NCBI GenBank assembly: GCA_015680685.1
Contig: MNCI01005936.1
Location: 550,654 to 608,972 of the forward strand
Origin: Gnetum montanum
Lineage: Eukaryota > Streptophyta > Gnetopsida > Gnetales > Gnetaceae
Length of the DNA: 58,319 nucleotides
Reading direction: 5' to 3'
A program made the translations under genes and the position numbers. Position 1 is the stretch's first letter; every line of letters begins with the position of its first letter. Below are positions 1 through 11,259 of the stretch, one piece after another. A model generated the notes under the pieces. It worked only from the letters and a program-made list of their open reading frames with translations. It searched no databases and was not told where the DNA came from.

Positions 1-161
1 GCGGCGGACCGCGATATCACGTATGCGATATCGCAGGGAACAACGCGATATCGCATATGCGATATCGCGGCGGCCATGATATCGCGTATTGCGTACGCAA
101 TATCGCAGCCTGTGCATATCGCGTACGCGATATCGCAACCTGTGCATATCGCGTCTCATCA
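1..161 (-). mobile_element. End of an Athila-type LTR (U3 start), rest outside window
   Basis: This stretch ends in GCGTCTCATCA at 161, the same terminus as the LTRs of element C at 51998 and 58179. On the minus strand the LTR therefore begins TGATGAGACGCG and runs left out of the window. It is packed with short CpG palindromes built on GATATC (GCGATATCGC, GCGTACGC), with one segment of about 30 bp repeated in tandem between about 107 and 160. The same motifs sit at the U3 end of the C LTRs but in fewer copies. Whether it is a solo LTR or the 5' LTR of a minus-strand element cannot be decided, because the other end is missing. Confidence 0.75.
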
Positions 162-463
162 AATGGAAAAATAGAAAGGAAATAGAAATGTCAAAGAAAA
201 TAAGAAGAGTAAGATTTAAAAAATAAATGTATAAAAGTACTTTTTATTTTTTTACTTATCTATATTGTATTTAGCATGAAATTCTTTCCAATATCTTGTA
301 CTAAAGTTCCCTCTTGAATATTATTCTTTTACAAAAAACCTAAAGAAAAATAAATCACATGGAAGATAAGATTGTTAGTTTGAATAAGTAGCTTGGAAAA
401 AATCAATTCATAAAATCTCACATGGATGTCCCAAATTATGAAGTTTTCATAGAACTAGCTTAG

Positions 464-483
464 ATATATATATATATATATAT
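464..483. repeat. TA dinucleotide microsatellite
   Basis: About ten AT units in a row inside AT-rich flank. It is a simple repeat with no other signal. Confidence 0.9.
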
Positions 484-929
484 CAATTGGCCAAGATGAT
501 TTTAAAGAAGATGATGTTAACCAAGCCTAACTACTAGATGAGGTAACAAGATAACTAAAAATGAAATCACTCATCACTCCTCTATTTCTCTACCACTTAC
601 CCAATTTAGTTTTACCTTCTCAATCAAGTTTGCCCTATCTTTGTTTATTCATGGAATTTTTGAAAAATAAATCTCTTGCAATGATAACAAAAACCTAGTT
701 GTAGAAGTGGAAGCAATGATAAGAAAAATAATACACACTAAACCATTTGAAATTGTATAAGCAACTTCTTTTGGGCTTAAGAATGGTAAACCTAAGTATA
801 TTATTGTATAATATTTTTAAAGTATTATATGAGCTATATGTTAGATGACTTCTTTTTACTAGGACAAGGCTAAGATGATGATGATATTGACTACATTTTT
901 TGGGATGTATGTATAGTCATTGTTTTGGG

Positions 930-1035
930 CCCAACAATGAGGTGTTAACTTAGTGGTAAGACTCTTAATATAAAAGTTCCAAGTCATGGGTTCAATTCTA
1001 GTGGGTAATGTTGAGTTATAAAGTTCTAATTAGAC
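930..1035 (+). mobile_element. Possible decayed tRNA-derived SINE head
   Basis: A segment at 943-961 (TGTTAACTTAGTGGTAAGA) resembles a polymerase III box A. About 28 bases further on, GGGTTCAATTCTAG at 988-1001 resembles box B (GGTTCRANNCC). This spacing and order are those of the tRNA-related head of plant SINEs. The TAGTGGTAAGA and GGGTTCAA wording is typical of tRNA-derived SINEs. It does not fold into a convincing cloverleaf and lacks an acceptor stem, so it is not a working tRNA gene. A SINE body, a 3' tail and flanking duplications were not found with certainty. Confidence 0.4.
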
Positions 1036-1070
1036 TAGATATTTTGGAGTATGCCTATACCCTAATTATT

Positions 1071-1330
1071 TTAGGGTTTCAATACCTTAATGTTATTCTT
1101 TTGGGCCCACCCTCCTTTCTTTGACCCAAACTAAAAATCTAAAGATAGATAGAAGATCCAAAGTTTGAGAACATCACAATAACTTAAAATGCCATAAAAT
1201 TTAGGGTTCCAATACCTTAATGTTATTATTTTGGTCCCACCCTCCTTTCTTTGACCCAAAATAAAAGTCTAAATATAGATAAAAGATCCAAAGTTTGAGA
1301 ACATCACAATAACTTAAAATGCCATAAAAT
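1071..1330. repeat. Tandem duplication, two 130-bp copies
   Basis: Copy 1 is 1071-1200 and copy 2 is 1201-1330. Both open with TTAGGGTT and close with GCCATAAAAT. I count about seven substitutions and no indel between them, so they are about 95% identical. That is much closer than the surrounding LTR pairs, so the duplication is fairly recent. Neither copy encodes a recognisable protein. Confidence 0.9.
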
Positions 1331-2451
1331 TTGGATGAAATTGAAGAATCTCCAAAAATTTTGTTAAAACATTTTTTGTTTTTTCTTTTTCTTCTAGAAG
1401 AAATGAAATTTATGGAAGATCATTCAGAGATTTGATTACTTTTTAAAAAAATTCTCTTTATCAATATGTTCAAATAGAAAAGGTAGATGAATATAGTGAA
1501 TATGTTTGCTTAAAAATATCACAACAAAAATCATTTCTATTCTTAAATTTTTACTACCTTACATTAATAAAAGCCACTCTCTATGACTAAGAATATTTAC
1601 TATAAGATTTGTAATGTCAATTTCTACTATAATTAGTTCTAACTAGATTCCTATTAATTACTATAATTCTTAAGGCTTATTGATATATAAGAAAAAAAAA
1701 TGGAATTGGTACTCTTGATAATAATTAGTTCAATTATAGGGATCAGCATTTGTTAGAATGGGAATAGTGACTAGAATTAGTGGTTTTAAATAGTATTTAT
1801 AAATACTCAAAGTTGGGTAGCTTCATCTTTTGAGAATCATAATGTTGCTCCAACAATGATTTTCTTCTTTCTACTATAGAGAATGTTAGTAGCATTGAAT
1901 GATTCCTACTTTCCATGATCATTTGAGATGCTTCCAATGATGAAAATTGTTAAAAGTCTTGTCTAATAATGAGAATGTAAAAACCATGATGAATTATAGT
2001 AGTAAGCGTATTTATACTATGGTATTACCATGGTATAACCATGATAGTTGTGACCAATCATGGAAATACTAAATGTGCTATGGTTAAATTTTAGCTATGG
2101 CTAGACTTAATTGATTTTTCTTCTAATGATCGTGTTTGCTATTTTCTAATATTAAAAATTATGATTGAGATTCAACTATGAGAGTTTATCTCATTATTTC
2201 TATCCAATAAAAAAATGTGTTGTGATTAAGATTTTAACTAATAGTCCATTAATAAGGGAAAATGTATGCTCATTTTAATAATACAATGAGTAACCAAGTG
2301 ACTAGTATAACTAGCTTAGTTATATATTTATAATATATATCTATATTTTGGCTAAGAGAATGTTCTTTGTTGATAAGTAATAAGTTATTTGAATATAATA
2401 TTTTGCAACTTTTGGATGAAGAACAAGATTTATGAATTATAATTTTCATGA

Positions 2452-3426
2452 TGATGAGCAGTGAGGTACCCTTATGCCCAACTATATGAATCACAAGCAT
2501 TCATGCATGATCCGCTCAAATTCCATTGATGGGACTAGTTGTGACATCTAGATTGTTATGTCTTGATCATAGTTCATTATCTTCCCACTTAGACTAGTGG
2601 TAGCTTTGTCATGTATCGTTTAGTCCAAAGTGAGGCATATGATTCTTAATGTTGTTTCAACCTTATGCTACTCCTAATGATAATAAAGAGATCAATTATT
2701 TAAATTAATTAACAACAAAAATTAAAGTCTAAATTAGCCTACAAGTCATGAGTGCTCATTCCCAGCTTGTCGTACATGTCCTAAACCCACTTATCCACTA
2801 CTGGGATTACTAAGCACTATGAAATTGGGTGAACTAAGCAATAATGCTATTGGGATTACCAAGCAAATATGTGTTTACACTCAAAACTAGTCCCACTCAT
2901 TTCTCCAAGTTATTAATATGCATGGAAATGTAAATATTAACTAAGTACATGAAAATTAAATTGCATGGAAAGTAAATCTAATCTAAGTCAAAGTGCCGAA
3001 ATGAATAAGAATTAATCTCGATCTTATTTTTGTTCATGGAATGTGTCCAAGTACATTGCCACTTAAATAATATGCCATAAAACTAGCTCATATTCATTCT
3101 GCAAGCACTCACTGACTACTCTCTAAGACTATAAAATAAAATTGCAAGAGATTTGCTATGCTATGACAAAACCTATTTCCAAACCATGCATCCAAGCACT
3201 ATATTTATAGGTTGGCACACATCCCGTGATATCATATATTCGACATCACTTCTTGGATCCCAATATCAGGTATTCAATATTAGGGCTCCGATATCAAGTA
3301 CTCGATATCAGAGCTAATAAAATCAATCTTTTACTTAAACAAATGCAATGGCATGTGTCGAGGCATCTACGTTGAGGCATATTCCTTGACATGGTTACAT
3401 CAATGTAGCCAACTAATACTTCATCA
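2452..3426 (-). repeat. 3' LTR of element E
   Basis: 975 bp, starting TGATGAGCAG and ending CTTCATCA on the plus strand. It pairs with 7170-8145. On the minus strand a TATA box (complement of TATTTATA, 3202-3209) sits about 220 bases inside the LTR. The DNA between it and the LTR edge carries GATATC-like motifs (GATATCATATAT, CCGATATCAAG, CTCGATATCAG). The remaining three quarters of the LTR would be R and U5. Confidence 0.92.
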
Positions 3427-3639
3427 TACCTCCATGACTGAGTAAAAACTCATCCTTAAGTTAACAAGATAAGATCGAGCTTTCTTTACAAAAAAATGGA
3501 AATGATGGAATTATTGACTAATGCTAACTACTGACTGAATCTAAGTGCCACATTATAAAATTTTATTTAAGTGGATGCATATAAAATGATAGAGTGATGA
3601 AAAAACTAGATAAACATTGAAGATTACAAAATTTACAAA

Positions 3640-4000
3640 GGTCTTCAAAAATCTGCTAAACATTATTCTTCTTATTGCCACTAGTGATGGTAGACTTCCA
3701 ACCTTGATTATTATGTCGATGCTTCTCTGGTTATGCAAAAAATTCTTGAAGGATGGACTAAAATTTCTTCTCATCATCCCATGGATCTAGCAAACATGCG
3801 ATGTTTGAGTTGCTATCTTATATGTCCTACAATTTTTCCATGGGCATATCCTCCGTTGTCCCCCTCTTGGCTACATTTTCGTGCCTCGTAAAAGACCTTC
3901 TTCCTTAGGCATTTCTTTTAGCATCACCTATAGTCACCAAAGAATCAACATGAGTTTTAGTAAATTTTTCATTAATAATCAACCCTTTTCAAATCCCTTA
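3640..4000 (-). pseudogene. Unidentified decayed reading frame near the 3' LTR of E
   Basis: Read on the minus strand, this stretch keeps one frame for roughly 110 codons with about five stops. It includes the readable pieces NEKFTKTHVDSLVTIGDAKR and TRHENVAKRGTTEDMPMEKL, and ends near TSGNKKNN and IFEDLCKF. It matches no gag or pol domain that I know. It lies between the former integrase end and the 3' LTR, where some Athila elements carry an envelope-like gene, and element G has a longer unidentified frame in the same place. No membrane segment or signal peptide is visible. It could be an env-like remnant, captured host sequence, or chance. Confidence 0.35.
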
Positions 4001-5619
4001 GTTTGCATTTAAGCACAAGGTGATTACAACATACTATGCCCAAGGCTATGAGGTAACTAAAATCATCAAGCTATTCATCTTATTTTGGTCAATTAATATT
4101 AGTTACCATAATGTTGGAAAAATTTCAAAAATTTCAAAGTAAGCATCCCTAGTCCCCATGACTAATAAGTGTAACTTTGGAAGCACACAAGTTTTTGAAC
4201 AATTAAAAAAAAAAAGGTTCAATTTAGAAGATGACCAAGAAATATTGAACTTGAAGGATATTTTAATAGAAGAGTAGGAAAAAGTAAAAAATTAATTGAA
4301 AGAGATGAAAAGTATTCCCAAAATTATGCATAAATTCAAAGAAACTATCACTAATTTTTTGGAATATTTGAAGGTTAGTTCAAAGCCATGATCAACAAAA
4401 GTTATGCAAGTGGGTCCTTCACAAAGCAGGCACCTACCATAATGCCCTTGCATAACCACTTCTATAGATGTCCATGGGCACCCTAAAAGTTAAATTTAGA
4501 ACATGCCTTTGTTCCAACTACCATGATTGGGATGTTGCACTATACTACACAAAACCAAAAGGCTCATAATTGCATGCAGCAGTGAGGTAAATAATGTGAT
4601 GAAAAGGGATTGTAGAGATCGGGATGTAAAGTACTTGACCATGTCCACAATAGGTTCTTATGAAAAATGTGGTTAAAATGATCAACATACCTATCCATCC
4701 AAGATTAGACCAAATCCATACCATGAATAGTGACCTCACATTGACGTGCTCCTTCTTGCTAACCACCATGAGTCCACAACCACCTCAAAGAATAATCATC
4801 ACTCCAAAAAGAGAAGAAAAGAGAAGAATGAAGAAAGGACCTTAGTTAAAGAAGAGCCTTTAGGCATGAGTAACATGTCTTTCTAGCCCCATAACTAGTG
4901 CTTATAGCCAATTATTATGTCTAAGGGATGTGCTTTGAATTTCAATTATTGTTTTTATTTTTTATTTTTTCTTTTTTTTTTGTAATTTTTGGATGGGAAC
5001 CACACCATGCAAAGATAGCGCTTCCTTTTTATTGGTCAAAGGAGTGATGATACATTCCAAGAGGAGTCAAAAAACCACATGAAGGAAGTTAAGAAGAGAA
5101 CCCAACAAGTCCTCTTAAGGTCACACCCTTTGCCATTCCCACTTGGTCATTCTCTCTTTCTTCAAGGTACAATGATCATTGATTAATTTTAGTTTTATGA
5201 AAGAAGAACCAAATTGTTTTCATGAAAAAGACCTTTTATTCAAGAACTAAATGGATGGATGAGGTAGTCTCACTACTTTACACAATGACTTATCCAATCA
5301 TCTTGAAAGCATAGAACAAGAACCCAACACATAGCATGACTTCTACATCATGACTTGGTAATATCATTAAAAAAAACGTAAAATAAATTCATAAAACATA
5401 AAGAGAATGACCCGAGAAAAGAGAAAAATATAAAAAAAAATAAAAATATTAAAAAATGAAAAACATATAAAGAATCAAAAAAATTTTGAAGAAATATGAA
5501 AATGATAAAAAATTGTAAAACAAAAAAGGTGAAAAATACATATTAGTTCTTGAACCATGATGGATCATCTCCCCCATGACTAATCTTATGGCCACAAATT
5601 CAAGAGATGGATCACACAA
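4001..5619 (-). other. 3' non-coding region of element E
   Basis: No protein domain is visible. Several blocks align with the 3' non-coding part of elements A, B, C and G, in the same order. Examples are the block around 4850-4905 (GGCATGAGTAACATGTC), which matches 10590-10606 in A, and the block at 5561-5580 (CATCTCCCCCATGACT), which in A covers the last codons of integrase. This places the deletion that removed pol just upstream (on the minus strand) of the former integrase stop. Confidence 0.6.
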
Positions 5620-7060
5620 TCCCCTACTTATACACCATTGATTTCCCATATATCACTATTACTAATTTAATTAATCATGTGATAGCACATCTAACATTGG
5701 TGATAGTCTTGTTTGGATCATTCGAATGTGTATCTTCATTTGGACTTGAAGGTATTTCCATTTTGGGAGATCTAGATGTGTTTGCTTCTTCTTCTTGACT
5801 TTCTATTTTAATACTCAAGTCTCCATGTTTAATATCCTTTTCTAATGTATAATCAGAGTGTAAGATATTTGTGTCTAAGTCCTATGTTTGGTCCATTTTC
5901 TTAAGTCTAGAACTAATAAGCAGATCAGTTGCCTCCATGCATCTTTCAAATAATTTTATATTCTCATTTTCAAGCCACTAGGTGTCTTCTAGTTTAGTGG
6001 CTACTATGTAGATTGGTTTTTGCTCACTCACTTTCTCTTGAACTTTGTTGTGGGTTCTATTAATATCTTGAATTTCCAACTCACAACTACACCTTTTACT
6101 ATTAGTAGTGATGCATGGATTCTTCTATCTCTTCATAGTGCTAGATTCATCGCTTCTATTAGGTGTTGGGGTAATAAATAATTTTGGCCCTTGCATAGGA
6201 TTGGAAGACATTGGTCATGAAAGGAAGGATGTTGCACTTGATTAGCATTATGTTGATTTGGATGAGTTATTAGGTCCATGAGCATTGTGCTTATGCATGG
6301 GAATCGGCCTAAAGAAAGGACGTTTTCGAGATTTTCATGGAGATTTATTTGCATTATCATTTCTATGTATGTTCACAATACAAGTGGCATTCTCTCATTT
6401 ATGTCATGTTGTTGAGCCTTCCTATGTTGTTGGTGGTGACATATCGTGGAGGGAAGTATGAGAATATTGAGGATATGATGAAGGATGAGAAGTGTGAGAT
6501 GGTGATCTCATGGAAGATGTTGCAAGATGATGATTTTTGGGAGAGTGGTAGTAGTGGTTTGAGGTAGAGGAAGTAGAACCAATTTGGTAAATAGGTTGTT
6601 GAACATAATATCCATATAGGTTCAGTTGGCAGTATGGGTAGTGCTAGTTTGAGGATGGCATCCCCCACAACTATGGTGTTTGCTAGTATGGTTTATGATA
6701 GTCATTTTAAGGTTGATAAGAAGTCCCACTAGGATAATATGGTGGATTGTAGGATTGTCTATAATTACCTTGTGAGTAAGGTAATTTTCTAGACATTTGC
6801 TTTTGTATGAACTTAGGATTCAAAGCAAAAGCCCAATACTCATGTAGATGTAACATGATTGGGAAATATCCTTTTGGATGGTATATAGGCAAATGTCACA
6901 TCCATCATCTTCTTTGATGGTTGAGGTTATAGCCTCTTCTTCTTCAGCTATTTTCCCTTTTTGTTGATAAGTGTTCCTACTGGTTTCTTGGTTCTTTTTC
7001 CTCCTTTTTTTGTGATCACTTAATTTGAAGAATACATGATTTTACCTAATAATGTGTGTG
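5620..7060 (-). pseudogene. Decayed Gag, C-terminal part, element E
   Basis: Minus-strand frames give a lysine-rich segment (KKRRKKNQETSR), then a broken zinc knuckle at about 6870-6910 (CDIC..YHPKG, with the later Cys and His positions altered). Next is the proline- and tyrosine-rich spacer (QGNYRQSYNPPYYPSGTSYQ) and the segment RKRPFFR, which in A, B and C leads towards the protease. Instead of a protease, E continues into a charged segment of about 170 residues (ENENIKLFERCMEATDLL, EEEANTSRSPKMEIPSS) that looks coiled-coil or disordered. The N-terminal half of Gag is missing: only about 100 bases separate this frame from the primer-binding site. Multiple stops and frameshifts are present. 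The knuckle region belongs to Gag with good confidence; the extra segment is unidentified. Confidence 0.65.
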
Positions 7061-7150
7061 ACTTAAAATATTAATATTTTTTAAAAGATAGATTGTTAAT
7101 ACCTTTATAGTGATAATGTATAATATAACTAATTTAGATAACTAGCACTA

Positions 7151-7168
7151 TCCCCGGCAAAGATGCCA
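7151..7168 (-). other. Primer-binding site of element E (tRNA-Asp type)
   Basis: The minus strand reads TGGCATCTTTGCCGGGGA, one base after the 5' LTR. It matches 15 of 18 bases of TGGCGCCGTTGCCGGGGA, the complement of the 3' end of plant tRNA-Asp, which Athila-type elements use to prime minus-strand DNA synthesis. All the mismatches lie in the CG-rich part. Confidence 0.9.
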
Positions 7169-7169
7169 A

Positions 7170-8145
7170 TGATGAGTAGCAAAATACCCCTTACGCCCAA
7201 CCATATGAATCACAAGCATTCATGCATGATCTGGTCAAATTCTATGGATGAGATTAGTTGCGGCATTTAGATCATCATGTCTTGATCATAATTTGTTGTC
7301 TTCCCACTTAGAATAGTGGTAGCTTTATCACATCTAGATTAGTCTAAAGTGAGGCATATGATTCTTGATGTTGTTTTAGCCTTATGCTACTCCTAATAAT
7401 AATAAAGAGATCAATTATTTAAACTAATTAATAATAAAAATTAAAGTCTAAACTAGCTATTGGTGATGAGTATCCATTCCTAGCTTGTTGTACACATCCT
7501 AAACCCACGTATCTACTATTGGGATTACCAAGCACTATGCTACTAGGCGAACCAAGCAATAGTGCTGCTGGGATTACCAAGCGAATACATGTTTATGCTT
7601 AAAACTGGTTGCACTCATTCTACCAATTCATTAATATGCATGGAAACGTAAATATTAACTAAGTACATAAAAAGTAAATTGCATGAAAAATAAATCTAAT
7701 CTAGGTCAAAGTGCTACAATGAATAAGAATCAATCTCGATCTTATTTTCATTCATGAAATGTGTCCAAGTACATTGCCACTTAAATAAGATTTCATACAA
7801 ATGACTTAGATCCACAATATGGGTACTCACTAACTACTCTCTAAGACTACAAAATAAAACTCCAAGAGCTCTGCTATGCTATGATAAAAATTATTCCCTA
7901 ACCATGCACCCAAGGGCTATATTTATGGGCTAGAACACATTCTGGAATATCAAATATCTGACATCACTTCTTGGGCCCCAATATTGGGTCTTCGATGTGA
8001 GGGCTCCAATATCAGGTACCCAATATCAAATCTAACAAAAATCAACTTTTTACTCAAACAAATGTAACAGCATGCATCACAACATCTACATTGAGGCATC
8101 TGCCTTGACATGGCTGCATCGACGTACCCAACCGATGCTTCATCA
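7170..8145 (-). repeat. 5' LTR of element E
   Basis: 976 bp, from TGATGAGTAG to GCTTCATCA on the plus strand. It pairs with 2452-3426 and is nearly the same length. The TATA box equivalent is mutated (TATTTATG at 7920-7927, read on the plus strand), while the partner LTR keeps TATTTATA. It is flanked on the right by the duplicated target CATGA. Confidence 0.92.
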
Positions 8146-8150
8146 CATGA

Positions 8151-8500
8151 CTTCTACATGAACAATAAGATTTTTTTATCAAATTTTTCACAATCATGTA
8201 GATGAGAAATAATATTTTTTTCATCAATGATAACATATGGTGGTAGCTATGGAGGTTTACAATGGGAACTATAAATTATTTTCTTAATGACTCCTAATGC
8301 ACCATTAACTAATCCTACTTCTAGTCATAGATTAATAGTAAGCATAACCCTAAAAGTTTCATAGATAAATACAACTCAATCTCATTCTCTTTCTCCATCA
8401 TCTTAGAATCTAATGCCATTAGTGTTTCTATCTACTATTCACCATGCAACTGACTTTTACGATTTTACAAATACTTGTTCATTATACATATGTACCTTAT
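8151..8500 (-). pseudogene. PIF1-like DNA helicase pseudogene, C-proximal part
   Basis: Continuation of the helicase frame at 18481-19339, cut off from it by element A. When A and one copy of its CTTAT duplication are removed, the frame runs on from FEDLVHLFDTNDK into VHMYNEQVFVKS. After one frameshift near 8360 comes RVMLTINL.LEVGLVNGALG, with an in-frame stop where the dot stands, then VIKKIIYSSHCKPP. PIF1-family helicases read RVMLT.NLWTEAGLVNGA at this point, so the match is strong. At least six stops show that it is dead. SF1B helicases of this kind unwind DNA; in plants, relatives occur both as cellular PIF1 and inside Helitron transposons. Which source applies cannot be told here, since no Rep domain is visible. 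The frame loses recognisable similarity at about 8190, close to element E. Confidence 0.85.
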
Positions 8501-9361
8501 TGATGAGCGGCAAGGTACCCCTATGCCCAACCATATGAATATGAGCATTCACATGTGATCTAGTCAAACTTCAAGGATTAAGTGCTTATGCACCCACATA
8601 GAACAAGGATGAGTTATGCAGTCGTTGTATTCCCAAGCTTACTTGTAAGGCACAATTGTATGGTTCAGTAAACTCGAGGTATATGATTTTTTATGTTTTT
8701 TATATTTTCTACCTTGGTCTCCTAAGTGTGTGAAATGAAAAGATTTAGTTAGCTAATGGGCTTTTTCTAACTCTAATGTTAATCGAATTCTAACACTAGC
8801 ATCTGTTCCCACTCTCTGAATACATCCTGAACCAATGTAACACTACTGGGATTACCAAACACTAGTCGTTGCTAGGTTACCAAGTGTTCCACGTATGCTC
8901 GATGTGGTCATGCTAAGTGTGCTAATTCATTGATAATTAATAATTCTATAGAAATAACATTGATTAATTAATGAAAGCATCAAATAATAGTAAGTAACAT
9001 TAAATGCAATAGTTAAGCTATTCTGAATGTTGCAAGGTTTATCACAAAGTTCGTCTTTCTTTCCAAACACAAGGTGTGCTCAGGTACACAATGCTCAATT
9101 AAAGATCCATTCACTCTATGACTCCTATTGCGAGCACTCAGAAATAATTCTAACTTTGGAAGAGAAAAACTACAAGAGTTCTACTAAAGGACTAAAAAAA
9201 TACCCTCCTAACCAAGGGCCCCTATCTCTTATTTATAGACAATGAGATAGACTCAGACATCGCATGTCTGATGCCAGGGATTCGATGTCACTTGGCCAAT
9301 CCAATATTGCATATCCGATATTAGGGCTCCAATATCAAGTTGGTTATTTGGTGACTCATCA
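8501..9361 (-). repeat. 3' LTR of element A
   Basis: 861 bp, from TGATGAGCGG to GTGACTCATCA on the plus strand. Next to it on the right lies the complement of the purine tract (TACCTCCACGATGG). A minus-strand TATA box (complement of TATTTATA, 9230-9237) lies about 125 bases from the U3 edge. Between them are degenerate GATATC/GATGTC motifs. It pairs with 17636-18480 at roughly nine bases in ten by eye, so the insertion is old. Confidence 0.93.
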
Positions 9362-11259
9362 TACCTCCACGATGGAATTAAGACTCATCCTTGAGTTCCT
9401 TACAAAATATTGGGAAGGTATGGGATTATTAACTGAACAACAACTGATGGTGACATGGAATGATAAACTCAAAGTGCCCAGTCAACATATTGACAAACAT
9501 ATTATAGCATTGGTGTTCATAACCATACATAAATGACATCCAAACCCTCATTTGATAGCTTGAAGAGAGAGAGGAAAGAAAATAAGGCATTTTACTACTA
9601 ATGTCAAAAATGTGCACACCGTTGTTCATCCATGGCCACATGGATAATCTTGTTCCTTGCATAAATGCTCTTGCTCCAGTCCATCCTGAGTGCTCCCTCC
9701 TATTTCAGTCCACCGTTCATGTGATCGCTATCTACACAGACAACACAATCATGAATTAGCAAGGATAGATAAGATATAATGCAGTTGATACCTTGCCTTG
9801 ATATGAAGCACATTGGCTAGGTTGTGGGTATGGTAGATACTAGGTTAGAGGTTTATAACTGATAACTACCCAAGGTGTAGGGGTGAGATAAGTAATGGAA
9901 TGAAAAAATTTATGATAGGCCCCCATGACTAAGAGCGAACCTCCAGTAGCAATAGGATGAAAAATGAAAGAAAAAGGAAGATAAGAGAAATAACAATGGT
10001 GAAGCCAATAAAAATGCATAGAAGGGAAGAGAAAAATAAAAATGGATGTCAAGAATGGGGTGGAATGAGAAATAATTGATTGTAACAAATGTTTAAGGAA
10101 AAGAACTTAACAATTATACCAAAAAGGAATGCTAGTGGATCCTCCCCAAAGCAGGCTCATACCATTTATGCCTTGACAAACCCACAAACCAAAGAGTCTG
10201 TAAGCTCTATGAATGACATATGGAAACAATATTTAATAATTTACCAAAGAATAACAATGTATCAACCAAGATATAGACTAATCATAAAATCAGTAATGAA
10301 GTAGAATATGAAAAGTAATATGGAAAGAGAAGAGAGAATAAAATGGAATCCCAAAATCAAGGTTGTATAAAGTCCCTTACGTATTATGTGGTTAAGGTGA
10401 CTTAATAAAATTCAGTTCAAATTCAGATTAAAACTAACAACATCCAATGATTTTGCATCAACAAACTTGACCAACCCATCCTCCTAAAGCAACAAGAATG
10501 CTTTCACAAAGCAACCACCATCCCAAAAAGAGAAGAATAGAGAAGTAAGAAGTGAGAAAGGGCCTTAGTTAGAGGGAACCTTCAAGCATGGGTAACATGT
10601 CTTTCCAGTGCCATAACTAGTGCTTGTAGCCCATGTTCCTTTATTATGTCTAAGCAGTGTGCTTTGAATTCCCACTAGTTTTTTATTTTAATTTTTTTTA
10701 GTGAGAACCACATTATGCAAAGACTTTTGATTCATTCAACTTCCTAATATTAGTTGACAGTAGAATGGCGGAAAACCTATGAAAAACATCCAAGTACCTA
10801 AGAGAATAGCCAGCACAAATGCATTGAATCCCCTTGAAGTCACACTCTTTTAAATCCATTTGGATCTTTCCTTGGTTTGAAGAATACCAAGCCACAAATT
10901 TATTAATAGGTTTGATTAGAAAAAGGGATAGTACATTTCCAAAACAAAGGGAGACCATAGAGTTGAATGGATGAATGGATGACATGGACTCATTACCCAT
11001 TTTATCAAAAGAACCCATATCTTATCATCAACACTAAAATTCAAAGGTAAAAACCAAACATTAGCAATCAACATCATTATAGTACAACCCACCATCATGA
11101 GCACTTATTATGTGATGAGTGAGAATAAATCAAACAAAATATAATAGAGAAATAAATAGTAAAAATGTTAATGATGGTGTAAAACAAAAACAAGTAAAGA
11201 TGAAAAATGTGTAAAACCAAAAAAAAAAAAAGATAAAAGAAACTGAGGGCTTAGAATAA
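9362..11259 (-). other. 3' non-coding region of element A
   Basis: About 1.9 kb between the integrase stop and the 3' LTR. Short frames exist but none is shared in a coding-like way with the equivalent regions of B (32900-34807) and C (51999-53893), although the DNA itself aligns along much of its length. Conserved landmarks are the blocks at about 10560-10640 (GGGCCTTAGTTAGAGG) and 10130-10160 (AATGCTAGTGGATCCTCC). This is where an env-like gene would sit in Athila relatives; I see none in A. Confidence 0.6.

Larger units (their letters stand above)
162..2446. other. AT-rich flank without a recognisable gene
   Basis: No open frame of convincing length or similarity is visible on either strand. 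The stretch holds a short TA microsatellite, a SINE-like tRNA head and a 130-bp tandem duplication, which are listed separately. The base composition is strongly AT, with many poly-A and poly-T runs. It abuts the left target-site duplication of element E (CATGA, 2447-2451). The PIF1-like helicase on the other side of E does not clearly continue here; the minus-strand frame just left of E has several stops and no helicase motif that I can see. Confidence 0.6.
2452..8145 (-). mobile_element. Element E: gag-only Athila-type LTR retrotransposon
   Basis: This is a complete element of 5694 bp on the minus strand. It has two LTRs of 975 and 976 bp, both bounded by TGATGA..TCATCA, and a perfect 5-bp target-site duplication CATGA at 2447-2451 and 8146-8150. 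The primer-binding site lies next to the right-hand (5') LTR. A purine tract (complement of CCTCCATGACTGAG) adjoins the left-hand (3') LTR. The interior of about 3.7 kb holds the C-terminal part of gag and a 3' region that aligns in pieces with element A, but no protease, reverse transcriptase, RNase H or integrase. It is therefore a non-autonomous gag-type derivative that needed enzymes from another element. It inserted beside the PIF1-like helicase pseudogene. Confidence 0.92.

Noticed and set aside
1-161. Cruciform replication origin or restriction-site cluster
   Set aside because: The palindromes are explained as LTR U3 sequence, since related arrays occur at the same place in other LTRs of the window.
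943-1001. Functional tRNA gene
   Set aside because: Only box A and box B resemblance is present. No acceptor stem or anticodon arm could be paired.
2270-2500. Open frame of 76 codons on the minus strand across the left edge of E
   Set aside because: It spans the LTR border and has no conserved motif, and the PIF1-like helicase does not continue in it.
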